A DNA stretch of 64,000 bases from Amycolatopsis nalaikhensis (GTDB lineage: Bacteria; Actinomycetota; Actinomycetes; Mycobacteriales; Pseudonocardiaceae): contig NZ_CP127173.1 in the NCBI RefSeq assembly GCF_030264295.1, forward strand, positions 2,487,501 through 2,551,500, given 5' to 3'. Shown in pieces: positions 24,368-37,349 of the stretch (position 1 is its first letter; each line of letters opens with the position of its first letter). The notes under the pieces are model-generated. The model saw only the letters and a list, made by a program, of their open reading frames with translations, was not told the origin of the DNA and did not search any database. Made by a program: the position numbers and the translations under genes.

Positions 24368-25885
24368 TCAGCCGCCGGCGGCGTGGGCGGGCATCAGGTA
24401 CAGGTTCTGGGCGCCCATCCACGGTGAGTCGATGTGCCAGCTCGCCAACGCGGTCGGCGGGGGCGTGCGGCGCGTCGTCTCCAGGACGAGGTCCGGGCTG
24501 ATCGGGGCGACGCTGTGGTCGAAGTTGTGGAAGTTGGCTTCCAGCAACGCGCGGCCGACGTCGCCGCTGCGGCGCTTCGTCTCGGTGATCGCCGGGTCGA
24601 CCGCGCCGCGGTCGGTGAACTCGTCGACCAGCTCGCAGTCGCACGCGTACGCCAGCGCGCCGACTTCGCCCGCCGTCTCGACCTTGCGGCCGTGCGCGAT
24701 CGTCGCCAGCTCCTGGCCGATCTCGCGGTACTCCGTCGTCGAGGCGTGGTTGCTGGTGATCGGCGCGAACTGACGCGGAAGGCCGGGCAGCGCGTACACG
24801 GCGACGCTCGCCGCGAGCACCGCGCCCGCCAGCGTCCACGTCCCGCGTCGCACGCGTTCGGGCACGGCTGACGCGCAGGCGGCGAGGAAGATCGTCGCGC
24901 CGATGATGCTCGGCGCGTAGTACCAGTGGTACGGCGGCACGCCGAGGCGGCTGTAGGCCAGGTAGTGCAGCGCACCCGCGACGGCGAGCGCCGCGAACGG
25001 CGTCAGGCGGCGGGCAGTCTCGCAGCCGCGGCGGTACTGGACGACCCAGCCCACGCCCACCAGCCCGGCGAGCACCAGCGGCAGGAACGACAACGCGGCC
25101 GCGGCCGGGAAGTTGCGCCAGTACAGGAGCGGGCCGTTGGTGAAGCTGAACGGACCCCACGACTGCTGGCTGATCTTGATGACGAGCGTGTCCGGCACGG
25201 CCGAGCCGAGCACGACCCAGCTGAACCCGAACCACGGCAGCGTCACGGCGAGCGCGGCGAAGACGGTCCGCCAGATGCCGACCCAGAACTCGCGGCGGGC
25301 CGCGAACAGCACGGCGGCGATCAGCAGCAGGTCGATCCGGACGAGGGCGAGCAGCCCGATCACCACACCGAGACGGCCCGCCTTGCGCTCCCCCGCGTAG
25401 ACGAGCGTCCAGACGACGCCGGTCGCGCCGAGGGCGACCTCCAGCCCGATCGACGACAGCAGCAGCGGGTTCACCAGCAGCAACGCGAACGTCAGGGGCG
25501 CGAAGGCCGCGGGCAGGCCGGTGCGCTCCCCGAGCCGCCGCAGGCCCAGCACGAGGAGAACTTGCGCGACGACGAAGACGATCCCGGCGGCCAGGACGGC
25601 GTCGCGGACGATGAAGGTGATCGCGCCGAGGGCCAGCACGTTCAGCGGCGACGTCGCGGTGTTCGCCGTCCCCTGCTCGATCAGACCCCAGTGGCCGTGG
25701 AAGGCGAGGTTCTTCGCGTAGGACAGCGTGATGTAGGTGTCATCGATGAGATGGCTGCTGACCAGGGCGAACACGAGAGCGGAGGCCGCCGCGGCACCCG
25801 CCGGGAGGGCCCACGAACGGGTGATGGGCAGGGCCGCCGGCAGCGCACCGGCGGCCTCGGAGAGTTCTGCGGAGGCGCTTCGCAT
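24368..25885 (-). CDS. GT-C-type integral membrane glycosyltransferase-like protein
   Basis: 505 residues with about ten predicted membrane helices and a soluble C-terminal part of roughly 130 residues. The first periplasmic loop has SSHLIDDTYITLSYAKNLAF, the two-acid motif (DD) followed by an aromatic and a Tyr-x-x-N-L pattern seen at the catalytic start of GT-C polyprenyl-phosphate sugar transferases, including mycobacterial arabinofuranosyltransferases such as AftB. The C-terminal tail (HASTTEYREIGQELATIAHG and ALAYACDCELVDEFTDRGA) resembles the extracytoplasmic sugar-binding domain. A transferase using decaprenyl-P-arabinose or another lipid sugar is the best guess. ATG at 25885; a GTG at 25894 is possible. 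Confidence 0.76.
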   Translation of the reverse strand: MRSASAELSEAAGALPAALPITRSWALPAGAAAASALVFALVSSHLIDDTYITLSYAKNLAFHGHWGLIEQGTANTATSPLNVLALGAITFIVRDAVLAAGIVFVVAQVLLVLGLRRLGERTGLPAAFAPLTFALLLVNPLLLSSIGLEVALGATGVVWTLVYAGERKAGRLGVVIGLLALVRIDLLLIAAVLFAARREFWVGIWRTVFAALAVTLPWFGFSWVVLGSAVPDTLVIKISQQSWGPFSFTNGPLLYWRNFPAAAALSFLPLVLAGLVGVGWVVQYRRGCETARRLTPFAALAVAGALHYLAYSRLGVPPYHWYYAPSIIGATIFLAACASAVPERVRRGTWTLAGAVLAASVAVYALPGLPRQFAPITSNHASTTEYREIGQELATIAHGRKVETAGEVGALAYACDCELVDEFTDRGAVDPAITETKRRSGDVGRALLEANFHNFDHSVAPISPDLVLETTRRTPPPTALASWHIDSPWMGAQNLYLMPAHAAGG

Positions 25886-25960
25886 CCCGGACACCGTACC
25901 TCGCCCGTGATGCTTCCGTGATCTGAGCGGGGTACGGGTGGCTCAGACCACAGGCCCCGC

Positions 25961-26575
25961 TCAGATACCGCCGCCCGAGTTGCCGGAGTTGCCGGAATTG
26001 CCGCCGCCTCGGTGGCCGAAGCCGCGGTCGTTGTCGCCTTGCTGGGGTCCGTTGTACTGGCGGTGGATACCCGGGCGGCCGTCGCGGGGGCCGTGGTGGG
26101 TCGCGGCGGCGATCCCGCCGACGATGCCGCCGCCGACCAGCAGGCCGAGCACGCCGACGCCGACGAGCTGAGTCGCGCGGTGGCCGACGAAACGCCGGAA
26201 GCCGCCGGGCTGCCGGGGTGGTTGGGGCGCACCCCAGGCGCCGTAGGGCTGGCCGGGGCCTGGTTGGGAGAGCTGCGGGGTGGGCGGAGCTTGGCCGGGC
26301 GCGCCGGGCGGCGGCTGCTGGCCGTGGGCCGCGGGATCGGGCGCGCCTTGTGCGGCGGCTGGCGGCTGTTGGCTGTGGGCCGCGGTCTGATCGGCCGCGG
26401 CTGCTCCGGGCTCGCCAGCGCCCTGCGCGGCGGCGGGCTGCTGGCCCAGCACGGCTGTCTGGTCGCCCGCGGCGGCGGGCTTCTCCGGCCCGCCCGGGCC
26501 CGTGGGCTGCTCGACGGTCGGCTGCTCGGCCCCCTCCGGAGCCTGGGCCTTCTCCTCGCGCGGCTGGTCGTTCAT
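25961..26575 (-). CDS. Pro/Gln/Ala-rich protein with one membrane helix
   Basis: 204 residues: a disordered N-terminal 125 residues of imperfect repeats (QQPAAAQGA, QQPPAAAQGA, HGQQPPPGA), a basic pre-membrane patch (GGFRRFVGHRATQ), one Gly/Val-rich membrane helix (LVGVGVLGLLVGGGIVGGIA), and a short outside tail with Gly/Asn/Ser repeats ending NSGNSGNSGGGI. No enzyme domain. Function unknown; similar anchored low-complexity proteins are common in Actinobacteria. Ribosome binding site GGGAGCG before the ATG at 26575. Confidence 0.8.
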   Translation of the reverse strand: MNDQPREEKAQAPEGAEQPTVEQPTGPGGPEKPAAAGDQTAVLGQQPAAAQGAGEPGAAAADQTAAHSQQPPAAAQGAPDPAAHGQQPPPGAPGQAPPTPQLSQPGPGQPYGAWGAPQPPRQPGGFRRFVGHRATQLVGVGVLGLLVGGGIVGGIAAATHHGPRDGRPGIHRQYNGPQQGDNDRGFGHRGGGNSGNSGNSGGGI

Positions 26576-26685
26576 GGTCGCTCCCGATGTCACGGGGACG
26601 GGCGCACTGCCCGCCCCCACCACCTCAGGGTGCGCCGCTCAGCTGTGCGTCAGCTGAAACGAACCTGTCGATCCGCCATGAGACG

Positions 26686-27638
26686 TCACAGGTAGAACGC
26701 GAGGAACAGCGTGATCACCCAGGTCGCGCCGAGGACCTGCAGGATGCGGTCCTTGAGCGCGATCTCTTCGGGCTCGCCCGCGATGCCGCCGTCGACGTCG
26801 ACGGCGTACCTCAGCACCGCCACCAGGAACGGGACCATCGAGATGAGCGCCCACACCGAGTTGTGCTCGGTCTGGCGGATCTCGAACGCCCACAGGCAGT
26901 ACGACATGATCAGGATCGCCGCCGACGTCGCCCAGACGAACCGCAGGTAGCTCGCCGAGTACTTCTTCAGCGACGAGCGGATCTTCGCGCCCGTCCGCTC
27001 GAACAGCATGATCTCCGCGTAGCGCTTGCCCGCCACCATGAACAGCGAACCGAACGCCGTGACCAGCAGGAACCACTGGGACAGCGCGATGCCGCCCGCG
27101 ACGCCACCCGCGATCGAGCGCATCAGGAAGCCGGAGCCGACGATCGCCAGGTCGACCACCGGCTGGTGCTTCAGGCCGAAGCAGTAGCCGAGCTGGACGG
27201 CTTCGTAGACACCCAGCACGACGGCGAGCTGCCAGCTCGCCGCGAACGACACGGCGAGGCCGGCCAGGAAGAACACGACCGCGGCCCCGTACGCGACCGG
27301 GACCGGCACGATGCCGGCCGCGATCGGGCGGTTCCGCTTGGTCGGGTGGGCCCGGTCGGCCTCGACGTCGATCGCGTCGTTGATCAGGTAGACCGAGCTC
27401 GCCGTCAGGGAGAAGGCCACGAAGGCGATGATCGCGTCGATCAGGAGACCGGTGCGATCCGTCGACTTCGAGAACGCGAAGAACGGGGCCGCGAAGACCA
27501 GGACGTTCTTCACCCACTGCCGCGGCCGCGCCGTCTTGATGACGCCGCCGACCAGGCCGAACGGGCCGCGGGAAACCGTCACCGGGGTCTCCGGGGTCAC
27601 GGCCGCTTCGTCGCTGTTGCGCTGCTCGGTCGTTTCGC

Positions 27639-27642
<4 letters not shown>
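26686..27642 (-). CDS. ubiA: Decaprenyl-phosphate phosphoribosyltransferase (UbiA family)
   Basis: Integral membrane prenyltransferase-fold enzyme that moves 5-phosphoribose from PRPP to decaprenyl phosphate, the first committed step to decaprenyl-P-arabinose. 318 residues, about nine membrane helices. Signature NDAIDVEAD (88-96) is the Asp-rich Mg site of UbiA proteins, followed by KRNRPIAAG; the second Asp region near CFGLKHQPVVDL is present. The order glf, PAP2, ubiA matches the M. tuberculosis Rv3809c-Rv3806c region, supporting this over a quinone prenyltransferase. The ATG overlaps the PAP2 stop as ATGA. Confidence 0.94.
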
Positions 27643-31462
<3,820 letters not shown>

Positions 31463-31469
31463 AGAAAAC

Positions 31470-31509
31470 GCCCTCGTGGCCGCGGCGCCCCTTCCGCGGC
31501 CACGAGGGC
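31470..31509 (+). terminator. Strong hairpin terminator
   Basis: Perfect 16-bp stem, arms 31470-31485 (GCCCTCGTGGCCGCGG) and 31494-31509, with an 8-base loop, starting 8 bases after the stop of the 669-residue membrane protein. The remaining bases to 31602 show nothing else that can be supported. Confidence 0.88.
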
Positions 31510-31602
31510 TCCCGACCCCCGGGTGATCTCTGACGTCTGCGAAGAAGGACGCCCGAGACGCGGCAATCGGTTTCCCGAGCCGCCCGATGTCACCCGTTCG
31601 GC

Positions 31603-32484
31603 CTAACGCAGCTCCGGCAGGACGTCGCTCGCGACCTGCTCCAGGACGGCTTCGCGGCCCTCGTACGGCGTCGACGACCTCGGCCAATGCGAGATGACGT
31701 CGGTGAAGCCCAGCTCCTTGGCCCGGCCGACGGCGTCGCGGAACGCCTCCACGCTGCTCAGCGAGAACACCGGCGCCGCGTCCAGGCTCAGGTGCCGCTG
31801 GATGCTCGCGCGCTCGCGCCCGGCCGCGTCCAGCCGCTGGTCGAAGACCTCGACCAGCTCCGCGATGCCGCGCCACCACTCGTCGGTGGTCGCGCCGCCC
31901 TTGCCCGTGGTCACCCAGCCCGCGCCGAAGCGCGCGGCCAGCGTCATCGTGCGCGGGCCGTTCGCGGCCACCACGAACGGCAGCCGCGGCCGCTGGACCG
32001 TGCCCGGCAGGTTGCGGGCCCCGCGGGCCCGGTAGTACTCGCCGTCGAAGTCGAACTTGTCGGTCATGAGCAGCCCGTCGAGCGCCTCGACGAACTCGGT
32101 GAAGCGGTCCGCGCGCTGCTTCGCCGTGAGCTCCGGCGCGCCGAGCACCGCGCCGTCGTAGTGCAGGTGGTCGACGCCCGCGCCGACGCCGAGGACGAAC
32201 CGGCCGTCGGAGATGTCGTCGAGGGTGGTCAGCTCGCGCATGAACGGCACCGGGTGCCGGGCGACCGGGGACGCCACGAACGTGCCGAGCCGGATGCGGG
32301 ACGTCACCATCGCCGCCGCCGTCAGGGTCGGGACCGCGGAGAACCACGGGCCGTCGACCAGGTTTCTCCAGCCCAGGTGGTCGTACGTCCACGCGTGGTC
32401 GAAGCCGTACTCCTCGGCGGCCCGCCACTTCGGCTCGGCGGCCCACCAACGATCTTCCGGAAGAATGACGATGCCTACTCGCAC
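31603..32484 (-). CDS. LLM-class (F420-dependent-type) oxidoreductase
   Basis: 293-residue luciferase-like monooxygenase fold. The N-terminus VGIVILPEDRW, the loop HAWTYDHLGWR, and SRIRLGTFVASPVARHPVPF, then DDISDGRFVLGVGAG and FVVAANGPRTMTLAARFGAG form the standard series of the F420-type branch. Start at a GTG at 32484, since sequence upstream is unlike the family. The substrate is unknown. Divergent from the HAD phosphatase gene, with an 81-base intergenic space. Confidence 0.87.
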   Translation of the reverse strand: MRVGIVILPEDRWWAAEPKWRAAEEYGFDHAWTYDHLGWRNLVDGPWFSAVPTLTAAAMVTSRIRLGTFVASPVARHPVPFMRELTTLDDISDGRFVLGVGAGVDHLHYDGAVLGAPELTAKQRADRFTEFVEALDGLLMTDKFDFDGEYYRARGARNLPGTVQRPRLPFVVAANGPRTMTLAARFGAGWVTTGKGGATTDEWWRGIAELVEVFDQRLDAAGRERASIQRHLSLDAAPVFSLSSVEAFRDAVGRAKELGFTDVISHWPRSSTPYEGREAVLEQVASDVLPELR

Positions 32485-32565
32485 ACTGCCGGACCGTACT
32501 GGCAACCACCGACAGTCGCACGGACGGGGAACGCCTCCCCCGAACGTGTCAGGGACAATGGTGGG

Positions 32566-33378
32566 GTGGAGAGACCCCTGTTGATCGCGTCGGACGTCGA
32601 CGGCACCCTGCTCGGCCCCTCCGAATCCCTGACCGCCCGCACCATCGCGACCGTCCGCCGGGCGATCGACGCGGGGGTCCCGTTCGTGCTGGCCAGCGGC
32701 AGGCCGCCGCGCTGGATCGCGCCCGTGGCGAAGCCGCTCGAGCTGACCGGGTACGCCGTGTGCGCGAACGGCGCGGTCCTCTACGACTGCGGCCGCGAGG
32801 AGGTCGTCGCGGTGCACGGCCTGCTCCAGCCGGAGCTGCTCCACGACATCGCGCACGCGCTCGACAAGGCCCTGCCGGGCTGCCGGTTGGCGGCCGAGCG
32901 GGTCGGCACGGGCGCCGACCACGACATGCGCAACTTCGTGATCGAGCCGGACTACCACAACCCGTGGGGCGACGGCGAAGGCCGCACCGGTCCGCGGGCC
33001 GAGGTGCTCGGGCACCCGGCGATCAAGCTGCTGGTCAGCCACCGCGGCATGTCGTCCGACGAGATGGCCGACGCGGTGAACGCGCTGTTCGACCGCGACG
33101 TCGACGTCACCTACTCCTCGTCGGGCGGGCTGGTGGAGCTGTCCGCGCACGGGATCACGAAGGCGACCGGCCTCGCCGACGTCGCCGAGCGGCTGGACGT
33201 GGCGCCCGAGCAGGTGATCGCGTTCGGGGACATGCCCAACGACGTCGAGATGCTGCGCTGGGCCGGCCACGGCGTCGCGATGGAGAACGGGCACCGGGCG
33301 GTGCTGGCGGTGGCCGACGAGGTCACCGGCCCGGCCGGGGACGACGGCGTCGCGCAGGTGCTCGAGCGCTGGTTCTAA
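32566..33378 (+). CDS. HAD-superfamily Cof-type phosphatase
   Basis: 270 residues. HAD motif I as ASDVDGTLLG (two Asp), motif II in LASGRPPRW, the lysine of motif III in AIKLLVSHRG, motif IV as AFGDMPNDVEML; the C2B-type cap lies between II and III. Such enzymes act on sugar phosphates or similar; the substrate is not predictable. GTG start at 32566. Its TAA overlaps the stop of the convergent plsC-like gene (33375-33378). Confidence 0.88.
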   Translation: MERPLLIASDVDGTLLGPSESLTARTIATVRRAIDAGVPFVLASGRPPRWIAPVAKPLELTGYAVCANGAVLYDCGREEVVAVHGLLQPELLHDIAHALDKALPGCRLAAERVGTGADHDMRNFVIEPDYHNPWGDGEGRTGPRAEVLGHPAIKLLVSHRGMSSDEMADAVNALFDRDVDVTYSSSGGLVELSAHGITKATGLADVAERLDVAPEQVIAFGDMPNDVEMLRWAGHGVAMENGHRAVLAVADEVTGPAGDDGVAQVLERWF

Positions 33379-34103
33379 CCCCGGTCGAGCTCGGCCGCTT
33401 CGGCCGGGGTCGGTGCCGTCCCGCCGAGGTGGGCGGGCAGCCACCAGCGTTCCTCGTCCGACGCGGGCTGGTCGGGGTACTCGGCCTGGGCGCGGTCGAG
33501 CAGCGCGCTCATCCGGGTCCGCAGCTCCTTCGTGACGACGTCCCAGTCGTCGCCCTTGGCCGGGTGCATCGGCTCGCCGATGAGGATCGAGATCGGCACG
33601 TGCCGCCGGGTCAGGTCCTTCGGACGGCCCTTCGTCCAGAGCCGCTGCGTGCCCCACAGCGCCATCGGGACGACCGGGACGTGGGCCGCCGCGCCCATCC
33701 GGATCGCGCCCGACTTGATCTCCTTGACGGTGAACGACTGGCTGATCGTGGCTTCCGGGAAGACGCCGACGACCTCGCCGTCCTGCAGCTTCGCGAGCGC
33801 CTCGCGGTAGGAGGCCAGCCCGGCGGAGCGGTCGACGGAGATGTGGTGCATCCCGCGCATCAGCGGGCCGGCGATCCGGTTGTCGAAGATCTCCTTCTTC
33901 GCCATGAACCGCGTCAGCCGCTTGGCCGGGCGCGCGCCGAGGCCGCAGAAGATGAAGTCGAGGTAGCTGATGTGGTTGCACGCGATGACCGCGCCGCCGC
34001 GGCGCGGGATGTGCTCCGCGCCCTCGACCCGGATGCGGTTGTCGAGTACCCGGAACATCGTCCGGGCCGCCGCGATCACGGGCGGGTAAACCAGGTCAGC
34101 CAT
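33375..34103 (-). CDS. 1-acyl-sn-glycerol-3-phosphate acyltransferase family protein (PlsC)
   Basis: 242 residues, membrane-associated acyltransferase. Catalytic NHISYLD (H-x4-D) near residue 43; glycerol-phosphate-binding FPEATIS takes the place of the more common FPEGTRS, a variant seen in actinobacterial members; ALWGTQRLW follows. Predicted to transfer an acyl chain to a lysophospholipid or a mannoside such as PIM. Begins 69 bases after the polytopic gene's stop on the same strand. Confidence 0.88.
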   Translation of the reverse strand: MADLVYPPVIAAARTMFRVLDNRIRVEGAEHIPRRGGAVIACNHISYLDFIFCGLGARPAKRLTRFMAKKEIFDNRIAGPLMRGMHHISVDRSAGLASYREALAKLQDGEVVGVFPEATISQSFTVKEIKSGAIRMGAAAHVPVVPMALWGTQRLWTKGRPKDLTRRHVPISILIGEPMHPAKGDDWDVVTKELRTRMSALLDRAQAEYPDQPASDEERWWLPAHLGGTAPTPAEAAELDRG

Positions 34104-34172
34104 CCGGCAAGGTTACGGGACCGTAGGTTCGCGGCGGTGGTTCAGCGAGGGAGAACACAAACCGGGCGAAAC

Positions 34173-35618
34173 TCACACCGGCTGAACGTCGTCCCGCCGC
34201 CGGACCGGGATGGCCAGCACCACGGCCACCAGGATCGCGAACAAGGCCACCGACTGGTGCTTGGTGCCCTCGATGCCGTCGCCGAGCGCGGCGGTGCCGA
34301 ACTGCGACACCGAGACCGCGAACAGGAACGCGAGCACGACGCCCAGCGCGTTCCGCCGCTGCAGCCAGGCCCTGACCAGCACGAACAGCCAGATCGGGAC
34401 CAGCGCGAACAGGCCGAGCGGGCTGATCAGCCCGGTCAGCCAGGACACCACCGGCACCCGGTACTCCTGCGCGTGCGGCGCGAAGCCGGCGGACTGGTCG
34501 AAGCTGCCGAGGTAGTCCGGCCGGGCGGTCAGCTGGTCGGTCGCGGCGCGGTTGAGGACTTCGAGCGTCCGGCCGGGGTGCGTCGCGAAGTACCCGATGA
34601 CGTTCCGGCGGCTCATCAGGTGCCGGTACTGGGGGTAGAGCGGGTCGGCCGTCGCCGGGTGCGGGTGCCACCAGCCGTTGCCCGCGTACTGCGCGAACGA
34701 CGGCGGCAGCCCGAGGTCGGCGAGGTCGGCCTGCGTATCGTGCTTCCCGTCGACGATGTTCAGGAAGATCGAGTTGAACATGTTGACTTCACGGGAGTCG
34801 TCGCCGGGCCGGGCGGCGACCGTGCCGTCGGGCGCGATGGCCGGTTCGACGCTCTGCTGCGCCCACAGCGAGATGGCGCCGAGGGCACCGATGACCAGCA
34901 CCGCCGACGCCCACCGCCGCACGCCCCGCAGCGTGCCCGGCCGGACGAGCAGGATCGCGAGCACGAGGATCGGCAGAATGGTCAAGGTCTGGACCTTGGC
35001 GTTGACCGCCAGGACGCCGCCGGCGAGCGTCACGGCCATCCCCGCGTAGCTCCAGCGGCCCTCGCGCGCGGTCAGCAGCAGCCCGCCGACGGCCAGCAGC
35101 AGGCCGAGGAACGCGGTGCCCTCGCCGAGCACCGAGGCGAAGTACCCGAAGAACGCCGAATCGGCGACGACCAGCAGCAGCCCGGCCGCCACCGCGAGCC
35201 GCGCCCGGCGCCGGTACGGCAGGCCGAGCACGATCGCCGTCACCGCGGCCGCGGCGATGACGCTGCTCACCAGGCCCAGCACGACCAGGCTGAGCGTGGT
35301 GTGCAGACCGAGCACGCGGCCGATCTTGACGGCCAGCTCCGCGAGCCAGCTCTGCGTCAGCAGGTACGTCGGACGGCACGGCGCCGCGCCGGGCTCGACG
35401 GTGTAGGCGAGGTGGATGAACGGCTCCGGCCCGCCCTGCCAGGTGATGCCGGCGCCGCACAGCACGCGGGCGCCGTCGCCGTTGTTGGACATCGCGACCG
35501 GACGCGGGACCAGGAACCGCAGCACGAACAACGCGAGCGCGGTCCCGAAAACACCGATGCCGAGCACCGCCTCGGCGTTCAGCTGCTTCTTCGGGACTTC
35601 GAGCTTCACGTTGGGCAT
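34173..35618 (-). CDS. Polytopic membrane protein, possible GT-C-like
   Basis: 481 residues, about ten predicted membrane helices: residues 15-38, a large first outside loop (MSNNGDGARVLCGAGITWQG to AELAVKIGRV), then helices from about 110. A second outside loop carries NMFNSIFLNIVDGKHDTQAD and LPPSFAQYAGNGWW. No standard family recognised; the layout of a large first loop and helical bundle suggests a lipid-linked sugar transferase or polymerase-like role. Its start overlaps the end of the AftB-like gene by 13 bases, so the two are translated together. Confidence 0.74.
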   Translation of the reverse strand: MPNVKLEVPKKQLNAEAVLGIGVFGTALALFVLRFLVPRPVAMSNNGDGARVLCGAGITWQGGPEPFIHLAYTVEPGAAPCRPTYLLTQSWLAELAVKIGRVLGLHTTLSLVVLGLVSSVIAAAAVTAIVLGLPYRRRARLAVAAGLLLVVADSAFFGYFASVLGEGTAFLGLLLAVGGLLLTAREGRWSYAGMAVTLAGGVLAVNAKVQTLTILPILVLAILLVRPGTLRGVRRWASAVLVIGALGAISLWAQQSVEPAIAPDGTVAARPGDDSREVNMFNSIFLNIVDGKHDTQADLADLGLPPSFAQYAGNGWWHPHPATADPLYPQYRHLMSRRNVIGYFATHPGRTLEVLNRAATDQLTARPDYLGSFDQSAGFAPHAQEYRVPVVSWLTGLISPLGLFALVPIWLFVLVRAWLQRRNALGVVLAFLFAVSVSQFGTAALGDGIEGTKHQSVALFAILVAVVLAIPVRRRDDVQPV

Positions 35619-37261
35619 GGTACGTAGCGGAAATCCGGACCCTGGTCGAGGTCTTGGACAACGGACGTCGCCAGCTCGGCGCGCGGGTACACGGCGACCC
35701 AGTACGGCGTCCCGACGCGGCGGAACGTCGCGACTTCGTACTGGCCCGCGTACACCGGGTCGATCGCGCAGCGCTGGCGGTCGGCGTAACCGCCGTCGGT
35801 CGGCACGGCGACGATCGGCCGCCGGTCGTTGACGACGTAGTCATAGTCCGTGGCGACGCCGCCGTCGTGCCGGCCGTCGCGGGCGATGTGGTCGTCGGTG
35901 CGGCCGAAGACGTCGATGACGAGCAGCTGCCCGCCGTGGGCCGCGAGCGCGCCCGGGGCGGCCCCGCTGACGACCGAGCCCGCCGGCAGGTATTCGCCGA
36001 GCCAGCCGCCGATCTCGGCGAGCTCGGTGCCATGCGCGCGCCAGTCGCGGACGCGGTCGAGCATTTCGGGGCTGAACACCGAGACGAGTACCGCGATCCC
36101 GGCGAGCCCGCAGGCGGTCACCGGCACCAGCCGCGTCGCCGCGGGCCACGCCCTCGGCCGCGGCGACGGTTTCTCTTCGAGGTCCGCGGTGAGCACGCCG
36201 TAGGTCGCGACGCCCGCGACGGCGAGCAGCGGCGGCACCGGCGCGAGCAGCCGCCACGACGGACCGGGGTCACCTCCGGCGAAGACGGCGACGGCGGCGA
36301 GCCCCACGGCCGTCGCGAAGAGCAGCCAGATCAGTGCACGGGCTTCGAGCGCGGCGCCGCCGGTGCGGCGCAGCAGCAACGCGACCGCGGCGACCAGGCC
36401 GAGCAGCAGGAAACCCTGGTGGGCCAAGGCGAACCCGGACAGGTACGGCCAGCCCTCGGCGACCTGCGAGCCGAGCGGGCCACCGAGTTTCGCGGCCAGC
36501 GGCGCGGGGAGGAAGTGCTGGTAGAACGTCCACCGCCAGGCCAGCCGGGGCACCAGGAACACGAGCGCCCCCAGCACGTACCCGACGGACGCCCACCAGC
36601 TGTGCTGCTTCTTGAGCGCGGCGCCGGCCAGCCACAGCCCGCCCAGCACGGCCACCACCAGCCCTTCGGGACTGGTCATGACGGCGAACGCGACGAGCAC
36701 CCCGGCGACCACCGGGCGGCGCGCGGCGAGCGAATAGGCGACGGCGAGGACGAGCAGAACGAACAGCGGCACTTCGGAACCCGAAGCCCCGTACACGGCG
36801 AGGCCGCCCGCGCTCGCGGTCAGCACCGCGGCGGCGACGCCGATCGCGGGCCGCGGCTCGGCGTCGGCCCGCGCGACGATCCGGTTGACCAGGAAGAAGG
36901 AGAGCAGCACGCAGCCGAGCGCGGCGACGACCCCGAACACGACGGCGGCGGTTTCGACGTCCGCGCCGAACGCGGCGCGCGGCAGCGCGATCAGCACCAG
37001 CCACAGGAAGTTCGTGTAGCCCTCGACGCGTTCACCGGGGTTGAACACCGGGCCGTTGCCGTCGGCGATGTTGCGCGCGTACCGGAACGTCACGAGCGCG
37101 TCTTCGGTGACGGTCGCGAAGAGGAGCTGGTGGAGCAGGGAAAGCCCGAGGGTGAGGGCGAGGACGAACGCGCGCCAGCCGCGATCGGTGTCGAGGCGCC
37201 CCCAGGTGAGCACGACGATCGCGGCGAGCACGAGCCACGCCACCACGACCGCGTAGACCAC
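35606..37261 (-). CDS. AftB-like GT-C membrane glycosyltransferase
   Basis: 551 residues: about ten membrane helices followed by a soluble C-terminal domain from about 400. The first loop reads ATVTEDALVTFRYARNIADG followed by GPVFNPGERVEGYTN, a close match to mycobacterial AftB, the terminal beta-1,2-arabinofuranosyltransferase: acidic pair ED, R-x-x-R/N-N region, then GNGPVFN-GERVE. It is therefore a good candidate arabinofuranosyltransferase using decaprenyl-P-arabinose; because another GT-C protein in this window (24368-25885) is also related, the gene symbol is withheld. GTG start at 37261. Operon with the 34173-35618 gene. Confidence 0.82.
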   Translation of the reverse strand: MVYAVVVAWLVLAAIVVLTWGRLDTDRGWRAFVLALTLGLSLLHQLLFATVTEDALVTFRYARNIADGNGPVFNPGERVEGYTNFLWLVLIALPRAAFGADVETAAVVFGVVAALGCVLLSFFLVNRIVARADAEPRPAIGVAAAVLTASAGGLAVYGASGSEVPLFVLLVLAVAYSLAARRPVVAGVLVAFAVMTSPEGLVVAVLGGLWLAGAALKKQHSWWASVGYVLGALVFLVPRLAWRWTFYQHFLPAPLAAKLGGPLGSQVAEGWPYLSGFALAHQGFLLLGLVAAVALLLRRTGGAALEARALIWLLFATAVGLAAVAVFAGGDPGPSWRLLAPVPPLLAVAGVATYGVLTADLEEKPSPRPRAWPAATRLVPVTACGLAGIAVLVSVFSPEMLDRVRDWRAHGTELAEIGGWLGEYLPAGSVVSGAAPGALAAHGGQLLVIDVFGRTDDHIARDGRHDGGVATDYDYVVNDRRPIVAVPTDGGYADRQRCAIDPVYAGQYEVATFRRVGTPYWVAVYPRAELATSVVQDLDQGPDFRYVPCPT

Positions 37262-37349
37262 CCGGCCCCCTCGAGAAGATCGCTCCGCCGGCGCCAGTCA
37301 AGCAGGGAAACGCACTGGTCAATATAACCCGTTTGGGTATCGCGAACAG

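Noticed and set aside
35606..37261. Assigning the symbol aftB
   Set aside because: The first loop is AftB-like, but a second related GT-C protein lies in the window, and the orthology cannot be settled without a tree.
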